From assembly GCA_964390805.1 (NCBI GenBank), contig CAYMKL010000013.1, positions 14,587 to 78,586 on the forward strand: DNA of 64,000 nucleotides, written 5' to 3'. Below the pieces are notes generated by a model. The model saw only the letters and a list, made by a program, of their open reading frames with translations, ran no database searches and was not told where the DNA came from. This document shows, piece by piece, positions 6,981-14,882 of the stretch (position 1 is its first letter; every line of letters begins with the position of its first letter). Made by a program: the position numbers and the translations under genes. The DNA comes from CAYMKL01 sp964390805 (GTDB taxonomy: Bacteria > Chloroflexota > Anaerolineae > VGOG01).

Positions 6981-8297
6981 ATGAAAGTGCAAATCCCATA
7001 CGGTCATGAGATGCTGGGGTTAGAAGTGCCTGAGAGCCAGGTGGCGGGGGTGTGTTCCCCCAAAGCTATGCCGCCCGCTCCCGATCCTGATGCGCTGCTG
7101 CGACAATCCATAGAGGCGGGCATCAACGAGCGCGGTCTTGCAGTCAAGGCGGGTCCCAATGCCAAGGCGTGCATCGTCATCACCGACCGCACTCGCAGCA
7201 CCCCGAACCGCCTTGTCGTGCCCATCGTGCTAGACCAGCTTAACGCCATCGGCGTGCCCGACGAGAACATCACCGTGATCAGTGGCGGGGGGATGCACGC
7301 GCCGGATAGCGTAGAAGATCTCTCTCGTACTGTGGGCCAGGCCGTGCTGGACCGTGTGGAGATTCTCACCAACGAGCCCGACAACGACGCCATCATGGTC
7401 AATTTGGGCACGACCGACATCGGCACTCCGGTGGAGGTGCACCAGCGCTTTGCTGAGGCAGACATCACAATCGGGATCACCAACGTCAATCCTTGTATGT
7501 TGAGCGGATGGGCAGGCAGTGGCAAGATCGTCATGCCTGGCGTTTCCAGCCGACGCGCCATCTACCACAACCATCAGCAATTCGTCGAAGTGCTAATGGA
7601 ACTCCGCTGCGCTTCCCTGTTGGGCATCATGCCGCCCCGCAACCTGGTCCGCGCCGACATCGAACAGGTTGCGACCATCAGTGGGATAGACATGGTAGTG
7701 AACAACGTCCTCGATTCCCAACGGCAGTTGGTGAACGTGTTCTGCGGCGAGCACATACCGGCCCACCGCGCGGCCATGGCCCAAATGCTCCCCAATGTCG
7801 AAGTGAGCCTTCCCCAGGCGGTGGATGTGATGATCGCCGGGGTGGGCGATCCGGCCTTGGAGGTCAGCTTGTTTCAGGGCGGATCGCGGGTCTGTGGTGG
7901 GGTGGATCGCTATCTCCGACCGGGAGGCACGCTGGTCATGGCCAATGCCTGCGACGAGGGGATCTACGAGGGGTTCGAGCACGAGGAGTTCCGCCAGTGG
8001 ATGCGTCGCATGCCCACCCCTGCTGAGATCGGCCAATTGGTGGAGGACGGCGAAATGGGCGGCGAGAAGGGATGCGTCCTGTTCACCTTCTCGTGGCTGC
8101 TGCACGAGATGGATTGCCGCATCATCGTGGTGACTGACGGTATGACGGCCGCTGAGTTGAAAGAGATCCATCTGGCCCACGCCCCCAGCGCGGCTCTGCA
8201 ACAGGTCGCCGACGATGTCCTGACCAGCTACGGTGATGGGGCTTCAGTCGGCATCATGCCCTACGCCGGGCTCGTCTTGCCAACGTTGCCCAAGTGA
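6981..8297 (+). CDS. LarA-like (nickel-pincer nucleotide racemase family) protein
   Basis: The 438-residue protein shows the LarA pattern. DRTRSTP is at 69-75 (cofactor phosphate binding) and GGGMHAP supplies His106, equivalent to LarA His108. The segment PCMLSGWAGSGK (171-182) supplies Lys182, equivalent to the cofactor-bearing Lys184, and His196/198 sits in YHNH. LarA enzymes epimerise 2-hydroxy acids by hydride transfer on a covalent nickel-pincer nucleotide. In the twelve-residue alignment with LarA PHYFAGFSGGPK, the second catalytic His (His174 in lactate racemase) is replaced by Cys172. The start is ATG 6981 after AAGGAG. No larB, larC or larE genes are seen here, so the cofactor would have to come from elsewhere. 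The substrate is unknown; the operon context suggests a hydroxylated or betaine-derived acid. Confidence 0.85.
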   Translation: MKVQIPYGHEMLGLEVPESQVAGVCSPKAMPPAPDPDALLRQSIEAGINERGLAVKAGPNAKACIVITDRTRSTPNRLVVPIVLDQLNAIGVPDENITVISGGGMHAPDSVEDLSRTVGQAVLDRVEILTNEPDNDAIMVNLGTTDIGTPVEVHQRFAEADITIGITNVNPCMLSGWAGSGKIVMPGVSSRRAIYHNHQQFVEVLMELRCASLLGIMPPRNLVRADIEQVATISGIDMVVNNVLDSQRQLVNVFCGEHIPAHRAAMAQMLPNVEVSLPQAVDVMIAGVGDPALEVSLFQGGSRVCGGVDRYLRPGGTLVMANACDEGIYEGFEHEEFRQWMRRMPTPAEIGQLVEDGEMGGEKGCVLFTFSWLLHEMDCRIIVVTDGMTAAELKEIHLAHAPSAALQQVADDVLTSYGDGASVGIMPYAGLVLPTLPK

Positions 8298-8360
8298 CTA
8301 TAATTAGGGATGGGAAGGGTGCACAACCTCTGAACGAAATGAAATAAAGGGAGTATCCCC

Positions 8361-9776
8361 ATGTTTCGTAGCGAAACCGAAATCCTTTCACCGGCCGACA
8401 TTGGGCTGATTCACAACACCAGCATGAAGCTGCTGAGCAATGTAGGCGTCCTGTTTCCCGATGACGAAGCCCTTGCCGTATTCAAGCAACACGGCGTCCG
8501 AACCGACGGCCACAAGGTTTACCTCACCGAAGCGCAGTTGATGAAGGCTCTGGAGACCGTCCCGGCCCAGTTCACCATCCATGCCCGAAATCCTGATTGG
8601 GACGTGATCGTGGGCGATGGCGAGCCAGTCTTTGCGCCTGGCTATGGTGCCCCGTTTCTCGTAGACTCCCAACTCGGCAAGCGCGCGCCGACTATGGAGG
8701 ATTACGAGAACCTGGCGCGGCTCGCTCATGCCCTGCCCAACCAGGACTTGAGCGGACATCTGATGGTGGAGCCCGGAGATGTGCCAGCGGGGACGGCCCA
8801 TCTGCAGATGATGCACGCCTGCATCGTACATTCCGATAAGCCCTTCATGGGCAGCGCCGAGGGGAGGGCCGGGGCGCGCCACACCATGGAAATGGCGACG
8901 ATTCTGTTTGGCGAGGAGGTGAGGTTGCGGCCGGTGACCGTTGGCCTGATCAACAGCCTCAGCCCACTGGGCTACAGCGGCGAGATGCTCCAAGCCCTGA
9001 TGGAATACGCCCGCTCGCGACAGCCCGTCATCATTGCCGCGCTGGTCATGGCCGGTTCTACTGGCCCCATCACCCTGGCCGGTGTGCTGGCGCTGCAAAA
9101 CGCCGAGCTTCTGGCCGGTATCGCCCTGACTCAACTGATCAGCCCAGGCACTCCCGTCCTCTTCGGTTCCACCTCGACCAACATAGACATGAAGACGGGC
9201 GCGTTGGCCATCGGCAGCCCGGAAAACGCGATGATGATCGCCGCCCACGTTCAGATGGCCCGTCACTATGGGCTGCCCTCGCGCGGCGGCGGCGCTATCA
9301 CCGACGCCAGTTTCCCCGATGCTCAGGCCGGCTTTGAGTCCATGTTCGCCCTGCTGACCACCGTCAACAGCGGCATGGACTTCGTGCTGCACGCCGCGGG
9401 GATTCTCAGCTCCTACCTGGCCTTCTCCTATGAGAAGTTCGTGCTGGACGACGAGATGTGTGGCATGGTGCGCCGCTTGCGACGCGGTATCACCGTTGCC
9501 CCCGAGACGCTGGCCTACGACGTGACAGCCAAGGTGGGGCCTGGCGGCAACTTCCTGATGGAGACTCACACCGTGAAGCGTTGCCGCAGCGAGTTCTGGC
9601 AGCCAGCGCTTTGCGACCGGGGCGGGCTGGAAGCATGGATGACCGGCGGCCGACAGGATGCGGTGGCTCGCGCTCGCCGACGCTGGCAGCAGTTGCTGGC
9701 CGAGCACGAGGATCCGCCGTTGGAAACGACGACCGCCCGGCAGTTGCAGGCGTTTATGGAGAAGCACACATCCTAA
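8361..9776 (+). CDS. MttB-superfamily corrinoid methyltransferase, copy 1 (divergent)
   Basis: The 471-residue protein aligns over its length with the trimethylamine methyltransferase superfamily (COG5598). The reading frame has no internal amber codon, so it belongs to the non-pyrrolysine branch that includes MtgB (glycine betaine), MtpB (proline betaine) and MtcB (carnitine). GPGGNFL (near 394-400) is retained. The block reading GC-S/T-D-A/S-K in copies 2-5 is GAITDAS here, and the following HTLKHFRE is HTVKRCRSEF, so it is the outlier of the five. It probably transfers a methyl group from an N-methyl substrate to a corrinoid protein; the only one in the window is at 22640. The ATG has GGGAG upstream. 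Substrate not inferable. Confidence 0.9.
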   Translation: MFRSETEILSPADIGLIHNTSMKLLSNVGVLFPDDEALAVFKQHGVRTDGHKVYLTEAQLMKALETVPAQFTIHARNPDWDVIVGDGEPVFAPGYGAPFLVDSQLGKRAPTMEDYENLARLAHALPNQDLSGHLMVEPGDVPAGTAHLQMMHACIVHSDKPFMGSAEGRAGARHTMEMATILFGEEVRLRPVTVGLINSLSPLGYSGEMLQALMEYARSRQPVIIAALVMAGSTGPITLAGVLALQNAELLAGIALTQLISPGTPVLFGSTSTNIDMKTGALAIGSPENAMMIAAHVQMARHYGLPSRGGGAITDASFPDAQAGFESMFALLTTVNSGMDFVLHAAGILSSYLAFSYEKFVLDDEMCGMVRRLRRGITVAPETLAYDVTAKVGPGGNFLMETHTVKRCRSEFWQPALCDRGGLEAWMTGGRQDAVARARRRWQQLLAEHEDPPLETTTARQLQAFMEKHTS

Positions 9777-9789
9777 CGTTCTGAAGGGC

Positions 9790-10250
9790 ACGCAACGGCT
9801 CACGCTGTCATTGCGAGTTGCTCCATAGCGCGGCCGCGCTACTCATTGTGAAAGAAACCCGTCAGCGCCGGCCGAGTAGGAGCGAAGCGACGTATCGAGG
9901 CCAAGCGGGTTATGCAGAGAGCCGCTCACTTGGTTTCGATACGCTACGCTACTCAACCGGCGCTCGCTCTCCGGGTTTTGCACACGACGGTTTGTTTCTT
10001 AGTAGCTGCTCCATAGCGCGTTCGCGCTACTCATTAGGGAAGAAACAAACGTAGGTGTCATTGCGAGGCGCGCTGTTTGCGCCGAGGCAATCCCCAACTT
10101 GCTGGTAGGAGATTGCTTCGCTGCGCTCGCAGTGACACAGTCGGGCCTTGTTTCTTAAGTAGGAGCGAAGCGACGAAGCAATCCCCACCATTGCCTACAT
10201 TTGAGGGCGGGAGATTGCTTCGCCTTCGGCTCGCAATGACATTCTATAAC
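9790..10250. repeat. Intergenic nest of interspersed palindromic repeats
   Basis: This gap of about 500 bases has no credible gene. It contains two copies of GCTCCATAGCGCG-NN-CGCGCTACTCATT (about 9820-9846 and 10008-10034). It also has complementary units around AGTAGGAGCGAAGCGACG and TACGCTACTCAACC, plus two units of the widespread type CATTGCGAG...GAAGCAATCCCC/GAGATTGCTTCGC (about 10057-10135 and 10155-10240) in tail-to-tail pairs. Short open frames here (for example 9818-10054) have no gene-like protein and follow the repeats. Confidence 0.8.
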
Positions 10251-10272
10251 CCAATGGAGGGAGGAGACCACG

Positions 10273-11700
10273 ATGGTTCACCGTGATTTGAACTTTAAAC
10301 CGAGATTAGCAGTGCTCAGCGAGGAGCAGCTTGAGCAGATTCACCTGGCGACGTTGGAACTGCTGGAGCGCACCGGCGTCCAGCTCACACACCCACGAGC
10401 CGTCGAGATTCTAGACGGTGCCGGCGCGCGCGTGGACGGGAATCGGGTGCACATTCCCGCTTGGATGGTGGAGGACGCCATACGTATCGCGCCCTGCCGG
10501 GTGGTGTTGGGACGGCGGGACAGCCAGCGCTCGGTGTTCTTGGAAGGTGACAAGGTATGGTTCGGCCCGAGCGTGGATTGCGTGGACTACCAGGATCCCT
10601 TCACCGAGGAGCGCCGGCGGTTCATCAGCGACGACTGCCGCATCACCTCCACCGTGGCCGATGCTCTGCCCAACTATACCTGGGTGATGACCATCGGCAT
10701 GGCCGACGACGTGTCGCCCGACGTGGCCGACCGGGTGATCGCCAAGCAGGTGTTCACCTACTGTGAGAAGCCGTTGGTCTTCTGCTGCAAGGATGCCAAC
10801 AGTGTGCGCGACATCTACGAGATGGCCCTGGTCATCACCGGAAGCGAGGAGCGTTTCCGGCAGGCACCGACCATCGTCCACTACTCCGAACCCATCTCGC
10901 CGCTGCTGTACTACGATCCGGCGGTGGAAAAGATCATCTTCTCTGCCGAAAAGGGCATCCCCCTCATCAACTATCCGGCGCCCCAGTCGGGCAGCACGGC
11001 TCCGGCGACCTTTGCCGGTGAGATCGTGCAGGGGAGCGCCGAATCGCTCAGCGGCCTGGTGCTGGCCCAGCTCGTGCGGCCGGGGGCACCCTTCATCTAC
11101 GGGGCATTTGCCACCGTGATGGACATGAGGACGACCGTCTTTTCCTACGCCGCGCCGGAGATGAGCCTGATGGTGGCAGCGATGGCACAGATGGCCCAGC
11201 ACTACCGCCTGCCCTTCTTTGGCACTGCTGGCTGCTCGGACGCCAAGTTCCCCGATCCGCAAGCCGCCGCCGAAGCCGCTTTCTCCTGCTTCAGCTCGGC
11301 GCTCAGCGGCGCTAACCTGGTCCACGACTCCGGCTGGCTCGATCACGGTTCCGTCGCCTCGCCAGCCTACATGGTGCTGGTCCACGAAGTGCTCCACATG
11401 GTGAACCAGTACATGCGCGGCGTGCCGGTAAACGACGAGACCCTGGCCCTGGACCTCATTGACCGGGTAGGGCCAGGCGCTCACTTTCTGCAAGCGGCCC
11501 ACACGCTGAAGCATTTCCGGGAGGTGTGGTATTCCGACCTGTTCGATCGCTCCATCAACGACCAGTGGCTCGCCAGCGGTGCGAAACGCTTCGAAGAGCG
11601 ACTGCGCGAGCAAACTCGAAAGGTGATGGAGCACCAGCCAGCGCCGCTGCCCGAAGGAGTCGTCAAAGAGTTGGAGCGGATGGAGAAGCATTGGAAGTAA
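10273..11700 (+). CDS. MttB-superfamily corrinoid methyltransferase, copy 2
   Basis: The 475-residue MttB-family protein lacks an internal amber codon. Landmarks are an N-terminal LSEEQLEQIHLATLELLERTG, the central SGSTAPATFAGEIVQG, GCSDAKFPDPQA (about 317-328), GPGAHFL and HTLKHFREVW near the C-terminus. The alanine in GPGAHFL differs from the GPGGHF of copies 3-5. The start is ATG 10273 behind GGAGGGAGG. It is separated from copy 1 by a repeat-rich gap, so it may have its own promoter. Likely role: methyl transfer from a quaternary or tertiary amine to a corrinoid protein. Confidence 0.92.
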   Translation: MVHRDLNFKPRLAVLSEEQLEQIHLATLELLERTGVQLTHPRAVEILDGAGARVDGNRVHIPAWMVEDAIRIAPCRVVLGRRDSQRSVFLEGDKVWFGPSVDCVDYQDPFTEERRRFISDDCRITSTVADALPNYTWVMTIGMADDVSPDVADRVIAKQVFTYCEKPLVFCCKDANSVRDIYEMALVITGSEERFRQAPTIVHYSEPISPLLYYDPAVEKIIFSAEKGIPLINYPAPQSGSTAPATFAGEIVQGSAESLSGLVLAQLVRPGAPFIYGAFATVMDMRTTVFSYAAPEMSLMVAAMAQMAQHYRLPFFGTAGCSDAKFPDPQAAAEAAFSCFSSALSGANLVHDSGWLDHGSVASPAYMVLVHEVLHMVNQYMRGVPVNDETLALDLIDRVGPGAHFLQAAHTLKHFREVWYSDLFDRSINDQWLASGAKRFEERLREQTRKVMEHQPAPLPEGVVKELERMEKHWK

Positions 11701-11710
11701 ACAACCACTT

Positions 11711-11806
11711 ACCCTCCCGCAGGTTCGGGCGTTTTCTCGACCAAGGAGGGTGTGACTGCTTTGGAGGCGCAGGGTGAGCACCGTTCCAGACAACCTGCGG
11801 GAGGGT
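11711..11806. repeat. 15-bp perfect inverted repeat enclosing about 66 bases
   Basis: ACCCTCCCGCAGGTT (11711-11725) and its exact complement (11792-11806) bracket a GC-rich loop and fill the gap between the copy-2 methyltransferase and the CBS gene. The arms could form a long-range hairpin at the end of the mttB2 message or mark a small non-autonomous element. No T-run follows. Confidence 0.7.
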
Positions 11807-11826
11807 GACTGAAGGAGGATGATACA

Positions 11827-12471
11827 ATGCTAGTTGGCAAAAGAATGACCCGCAATCCCATCACCGTCAAACCCGACCTGCCCATTGCCGAGGCGCTGGA
11901 GTGGATGCGGCGGGAGAAAGTGCGTCGCTTCCCAGTAGTGGACAAAAAGGGCAAGCTGGTCGGCATCGTCGCCCGCTCTGACCTGCTCTATGCCTCGCCG
12001 TCACCAGTCACGTCCTTGAACGTGTGGGAAGTGACCTACCTGCTTTCTCAGGTGAAGGTGTCAGAAGTGATGACCAAAGATGTTTTCGCCATCGCGGAGG
12101 ATTGCCCTCTGGAAGAGGCGGCTCGCATCATGGCCGACAATGGAATCGGCGGCTTGCCGGTGATGCGTGATGGGTTGCTGGTGGGCATTATCACCGAGTC
12201 CGATCTGTTCAAGGTTTTCCTGGAGGTCTTTGGCGGGCGGCAGAAGGGGGTGCGATTGACGGCGCTGGCCCCCTACTTCAAGGGCTCGCTGGCTCAGATC
12301 AGTACCGCGGTCTCGCAAGCGGGAGGAAACATCTGGGCCCTCAATGTTTTCGAGGGTGAGGATCCCACCAATTGGGGGTGCACGCTCAAGGTGGGCGATA
12401 TATCCAAAGACGAGTTGTTGGAGGCGGTCGAGCCTTTGGTGGTGGAAATACTCGACGTTCGGGAGATGTAG
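11827..12471 (+). CDS. CBS-domain pair protein with ACT-like C-terminal region
   Basis: The 214-residue cytosolic protein has two CBS motifs (about 1-60 and 75-135). Repeat signatures are MTRNPITVKPDLPIAEAL with VVDKKGKLVGIVARSDLL, and MTKDVFAIAEDCPLEEAA with VMRDGLLVGIITESDLF. The C-terminal 70 residues resemble a regulatory ACT fold, as in AcuB-like proteins. CBS pairs usually bind adenosine nucleotides or S-adenosylmethionine and regulate partner proteins. The ATG has GGAGGAT eight bases upstream. Its place inside the methyltransferase island suggests energy- or SAM-responsive control, which is inference only. Confidence 0.88.
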   Translation: MLVGKRMTRNPITVKPDLPIAEALEWMRREKVRRFPVVDKKGKLVGIVARSDLLYASPSPVTSLNVWEVTYLLSQVKVSEVMTKDVFAIAEDCPLEEAARIMADNGIGGLPVMRDGLLVGIITESDLFKVFLEVFGGRQKGVRLTALAPYFKGSLAQISTAVSQAGGNIWALNVFEGEDPTNWGCTLKVGDISKDELLEAVEPLVVEILDVREM

Positions 12472-12472
12472 T

Positions 12473-13432
12473 CTGACAACTCTGAAAGAACCAACTCAGC
12501 CAAGTAGGCCCTGGGCCCGTACTGAGTTCCGTCGAAGTATAGGCACGATTTGTGTTCTGTTGTCGTCGGCCCTCTTCGCCACCAGTGGCACGATGATCAA
12601 GCACTTGATCCAGGGTTATGGCCTGCAGCCACTCACAGTTGCCGCCATGCGGATGACTCTGGCGGCGCTGATGCTGTTTGGTCTACTGGCGGTGCTGGAC
12701 CGGAGGCTGTTACACATCGAAGCCCGAGACATCCCGTTTTTCCTACTGTTTGGCCTGATCTGTGTGGCAGGGTTCCAGGCTTGCTGGGTGTTGGCCGTGT
12801 CTTTGATTGACGTCGGCGTGGCGACGGTGCTCAACTACACCTCACCGGCTTGGGCGGTGGTATTCGCCTGGCCTCTCCTGGGCGAGCGGCTCAACCGCCG
12901 AAAGGGGCTGGCCCTTCTGCTGACAGCCGCAGGAGTGGCGCTGATCGTGCGCATTTTCGACGCCCAATTTCTCTCTCTGAACATGGTGGGACTGCTGTGG
13001 GGGATGGGCAGCGGCGTGACCTATGGGCTATACGGCATCTTCGGCCGACGAGCATTGGAGCGCTACAGTTTTTGGACCGTCATCACTTACGCATTCGCCG
13101 CTGGTGCACTGTTCCTACTGGCCACGCAATCGCTGGGCAGCATCGGGTCTGCGTTCGCTCAGCCCGGAGCAGGGTTGTGGCTGGTGGTCTTGGCGCTGCT
13201 GCCTTCGGTGATTGGCTATGCGCTCTATACCTTTGGCTTGCGTTTCTTGGAAGCAACGGTGGCGGCCATTTTGGCTACGGTCGAGCCAGTGATGGCAACA
13301 CTGTGGGCCGTCATATTTCTGGGTGAATCACTGACTTTGCCCCAGGTCATTGGCGGCGCGTTGGTGATAGCGGGCGTGATCGCGCTCCAGCAGAAGGATG
13401 AGCGTACGAACGCCCATCCCAATCAAGAGTGA
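12473..13432 (+). CDS. EamA/DMT-family permease, first of a tandem pair
   Basis: The protein has ten hydrophobic segments in two EamA repeats, for example ALFATSGTMIKHLIQGYGL near the start, then TVLNYTSPAWAVVFAWPLLGERLNRRKG and the C-terminal EPVMATLWAVIFLGESLTLPQVIGG. The start is uncertain. No ATG lies between the CBS stop codon and the homologous region, and an upstream ATG at 12344 would overlap the CBS gene by 128 bases. By comparison with the paralogue a CTG at 12473 or 12482 is the likeliest start. It is clearly paralogous to the gene at 13429 and overlaps it by 4 bases (GTGA). EamA proteins export or import small metabolites, often amino acids; substrate unknown. Confidence 0.85.
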   Translation: MTTLKEPTQPSRPWARTEFRRSIGTICVLLSSALFATSGTMIKHLIQGYGLQPLTVAAMRMTLAALMLFGLLAVLDRRLLHIEARDIPFFLLFGLICVAGFQACWVLAVSLIDVGVATVLNYTSPAWAVVFAWPLLGERLNRRKGLALLLTAAGVALIVRIFDAQFLSLNMVGLLWGMGSGVTYGLYGIFGRRALERYSFWTVITYAFAAGALFLLATQSLGSIGSAFAQPGAGLWLVVLALLPSVIGYALYTFGLRFLEATVAAILATVEPVMATLWAVIFLGESLTLPQVIGGALVIAGVIALQQKDERTNAHPNQE

Positions 13433-14379
13433 ATCGCTTAGTGGATGCTGAACAGGCATTGGCCGTCAAAGATGCGGCTCAGCCAAAGGGGCCGTGGGTA
13501 GGCACAATTTCCGTCCTGGTGGCGGGCTCTCTATTCGCAACCAGCGGTGTTCTGATCAAGTATTTGGTCCAGGGTTATGACCTGCCGCCGCTGACCGTTG
13601 TGGCGACACGGCACTCCCTGGCGGCGCTGGCACTCATTGGCCTCCTGGGAGTGCGAGACCGGCAGTTGCTGCGCATCCGGGCTCACGACATCCCTTTCTT
13701 CCTGCTGCTTGGCCTGATCTGCGGGGCATTGCTCCAGGCTAGCTGGGCGTACGCCGTGTCATTGATTGACGTTGGTGTGGCGGTGGTGCTCAACTACACG
13801 GCACCGGCCTGGGCGGCGCTATTCGCCTGGCCTCTCCTGGGCGAGCGGATCAACCGGCAAAAGGGAATCGCCCTGCTGCTAACCACCGCGGGGGTGGCGC
13901 TGATCGCCCGCATTTTCGACGCGCAGTTCCTGTCTCTGAACGTGGTGGGACTGTTGTGGGGGCTGGTCAGCGGCGTGCTCTACGGGTTATATGGCATCTT
14001 CATCCGGCGAGCGCTAAAGCGCTATAGTTTCTGGACCATTACCGCCTATACTTTCGCCTCGGGTGCGCTATTCCTGTGGGCCACACAACTTGTAGTGAGT
14101 TCTGACAGAGTATCACCATCGCGCATGGTATCCACACTCGCTCAGCCCGGCGCAGTCTTGTGGCTGGTGATCTTGGCGTTGGGGCCTACGCTAGCTGGCC
14201 ACACGCTGTTTGCCTTTGGCTTGCGTTTCCTGGAAGCAACGGTGGCGACCATCTTGGCTACCATCGAGCCGGTGATGGCCACGCTGTGGGCTGCCCTCTT
14301 CCTGGGCGAATCGCTGACCTGGCCGCAGGTCGTTGGGGGTGCGCTGGTGATAGCGGGCGTGGTTGCGTTACAGCGGTAG
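13429..14379 (+). CDS. EamA/DMT-family permease, second of a tandem pair
   Basis: The 316-residue protein has ten membrane segments. It starts at GTG 13429, overlapping the previous stop codon, which indicates translational coupling. It matches the upstream paralogue throughout, so the pair arose by tandem duplication. Its last 110-120 bases (about 14262-14379, containing the run CTGGGCGAATCGCTGACCTG) recur as degenerate copies at 16570, 17847 and 18487. Function: small-molecule transport, substrate unknown. Confidence 0.92.
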   Translation: MNRLVDAEQALAVKDAAQPKGPWVGTISVLVAGSLFATSGVLIKYLVQGYDLPPLTVVATRHSLAALALIGLLGVRDRQLLRIRAHDIPFFLLLGLICGALLQASWAYAVSLIDVGVAVVLNYTAPAWAALFAWPLLGERINRQKGIALLLTTAGVALIARIFDAQFLSLNVVGLLWGLVSGVLYGLYGIFIRRALKRYSFWTITAYTFASGALFLWATQLVVSSDRVSPSRMVSTLAQPGAVLWLVILALGPTLAGHTLFAFGLRFLEATVATILATIEPVMATLWAALFLGESLTWPQVVGGALVIAGVVALQR

Positions 14380-14383
14380 AAGA

Positions 14384-14851
14384 ATGACCGACAAAGTTGA
14401 AGCCTATTGGCAAAGATTTCTTGCCAGCCTGCCCGTGGATTCTCCCTACCATCAGCGTAGCTACAATGCCGAGAAATGGGGGGATTACCGTGAATTAGCT
14501 GAGGAATTGGGGGCCTTGATTGCTGCAGGGATAAAGACGGCGTCCTGTTCATCCCTGTGGGAATGGGAAGCTGAAGGCAATCCCATCCCTGAAGTAGGGG
14601 AAGTTACGATAGTGCTGAACTGGGAGGGTGCCCCGTTGTGCATCATTGAAACAGTTGAAGTCGAGACAAAGCCTTACAACCAGGTGGACGCGCAATTTGC
14701 CTACGAGGAGGGCGAAGGCGATCGTTCTATACAGTACTGGCGCGAGGCCCATTGGCGCTTTTTCTCACGCACGCTGGCTGCAATAGGCAGAGAACCCAGC
14801 GAAGACATGCCGCTGGTATGTGAGCGGTTTCGAGTGATTTACGAGGAATGA
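14384..14851 (+). CDS. ASCH-domain protein
   Basis: The 155-residue protein matches the ASCH family (PUA-like beta-barrel) in ALIAAGIKTASCSSLWEWEAEGNP, in VGEVTIVLNWEGAPLCIIETVEV, and in the conserved FAYEEGEGDRSIQYWREAHWRFF. ASCH domains are thought to bind RNA or nucleotide ligands; some are amidohydrolases acting on N4-acetylcytidine. The ATG at 14384 lies five bases after the EamA stop codon, suggesting cotranscription. It has no evident link to methyl transfer and is probably part of an inserted series of genes. Confidence 0.85.
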   Translation: MTDKVEAYWQRFLASLPVDSPYHQRSYNAEKWGDYRELAEELGALIAAGIKTASCSSLWEWEAEGNPIPEVGEVTIVLNWEGAPLCIIETVEVETKPYNQVDAQFAYEEGEGDRSIQYWREAHWRFFSRTLAAIGREPSEDMPLVCERFRVIYEE

Positions 14852-14882
14852 TAGGAGAGTATTGTCTTGCGGAGATAGGCAA

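Noticed and set aside
9818..10286. Small open frames at 9818-10054 and 10077-10286
   Set aside because: They are translations of interspersed palindromic repeats, with no ribosome site or recognisable protein.
12344..12472. ATG at 12344 as start of the first EamA gene
   Set aside because: It would overlap the CBS gene by 128 bases with non-homologous protein; similarity to the paralogue begins after the CBS stop codon.
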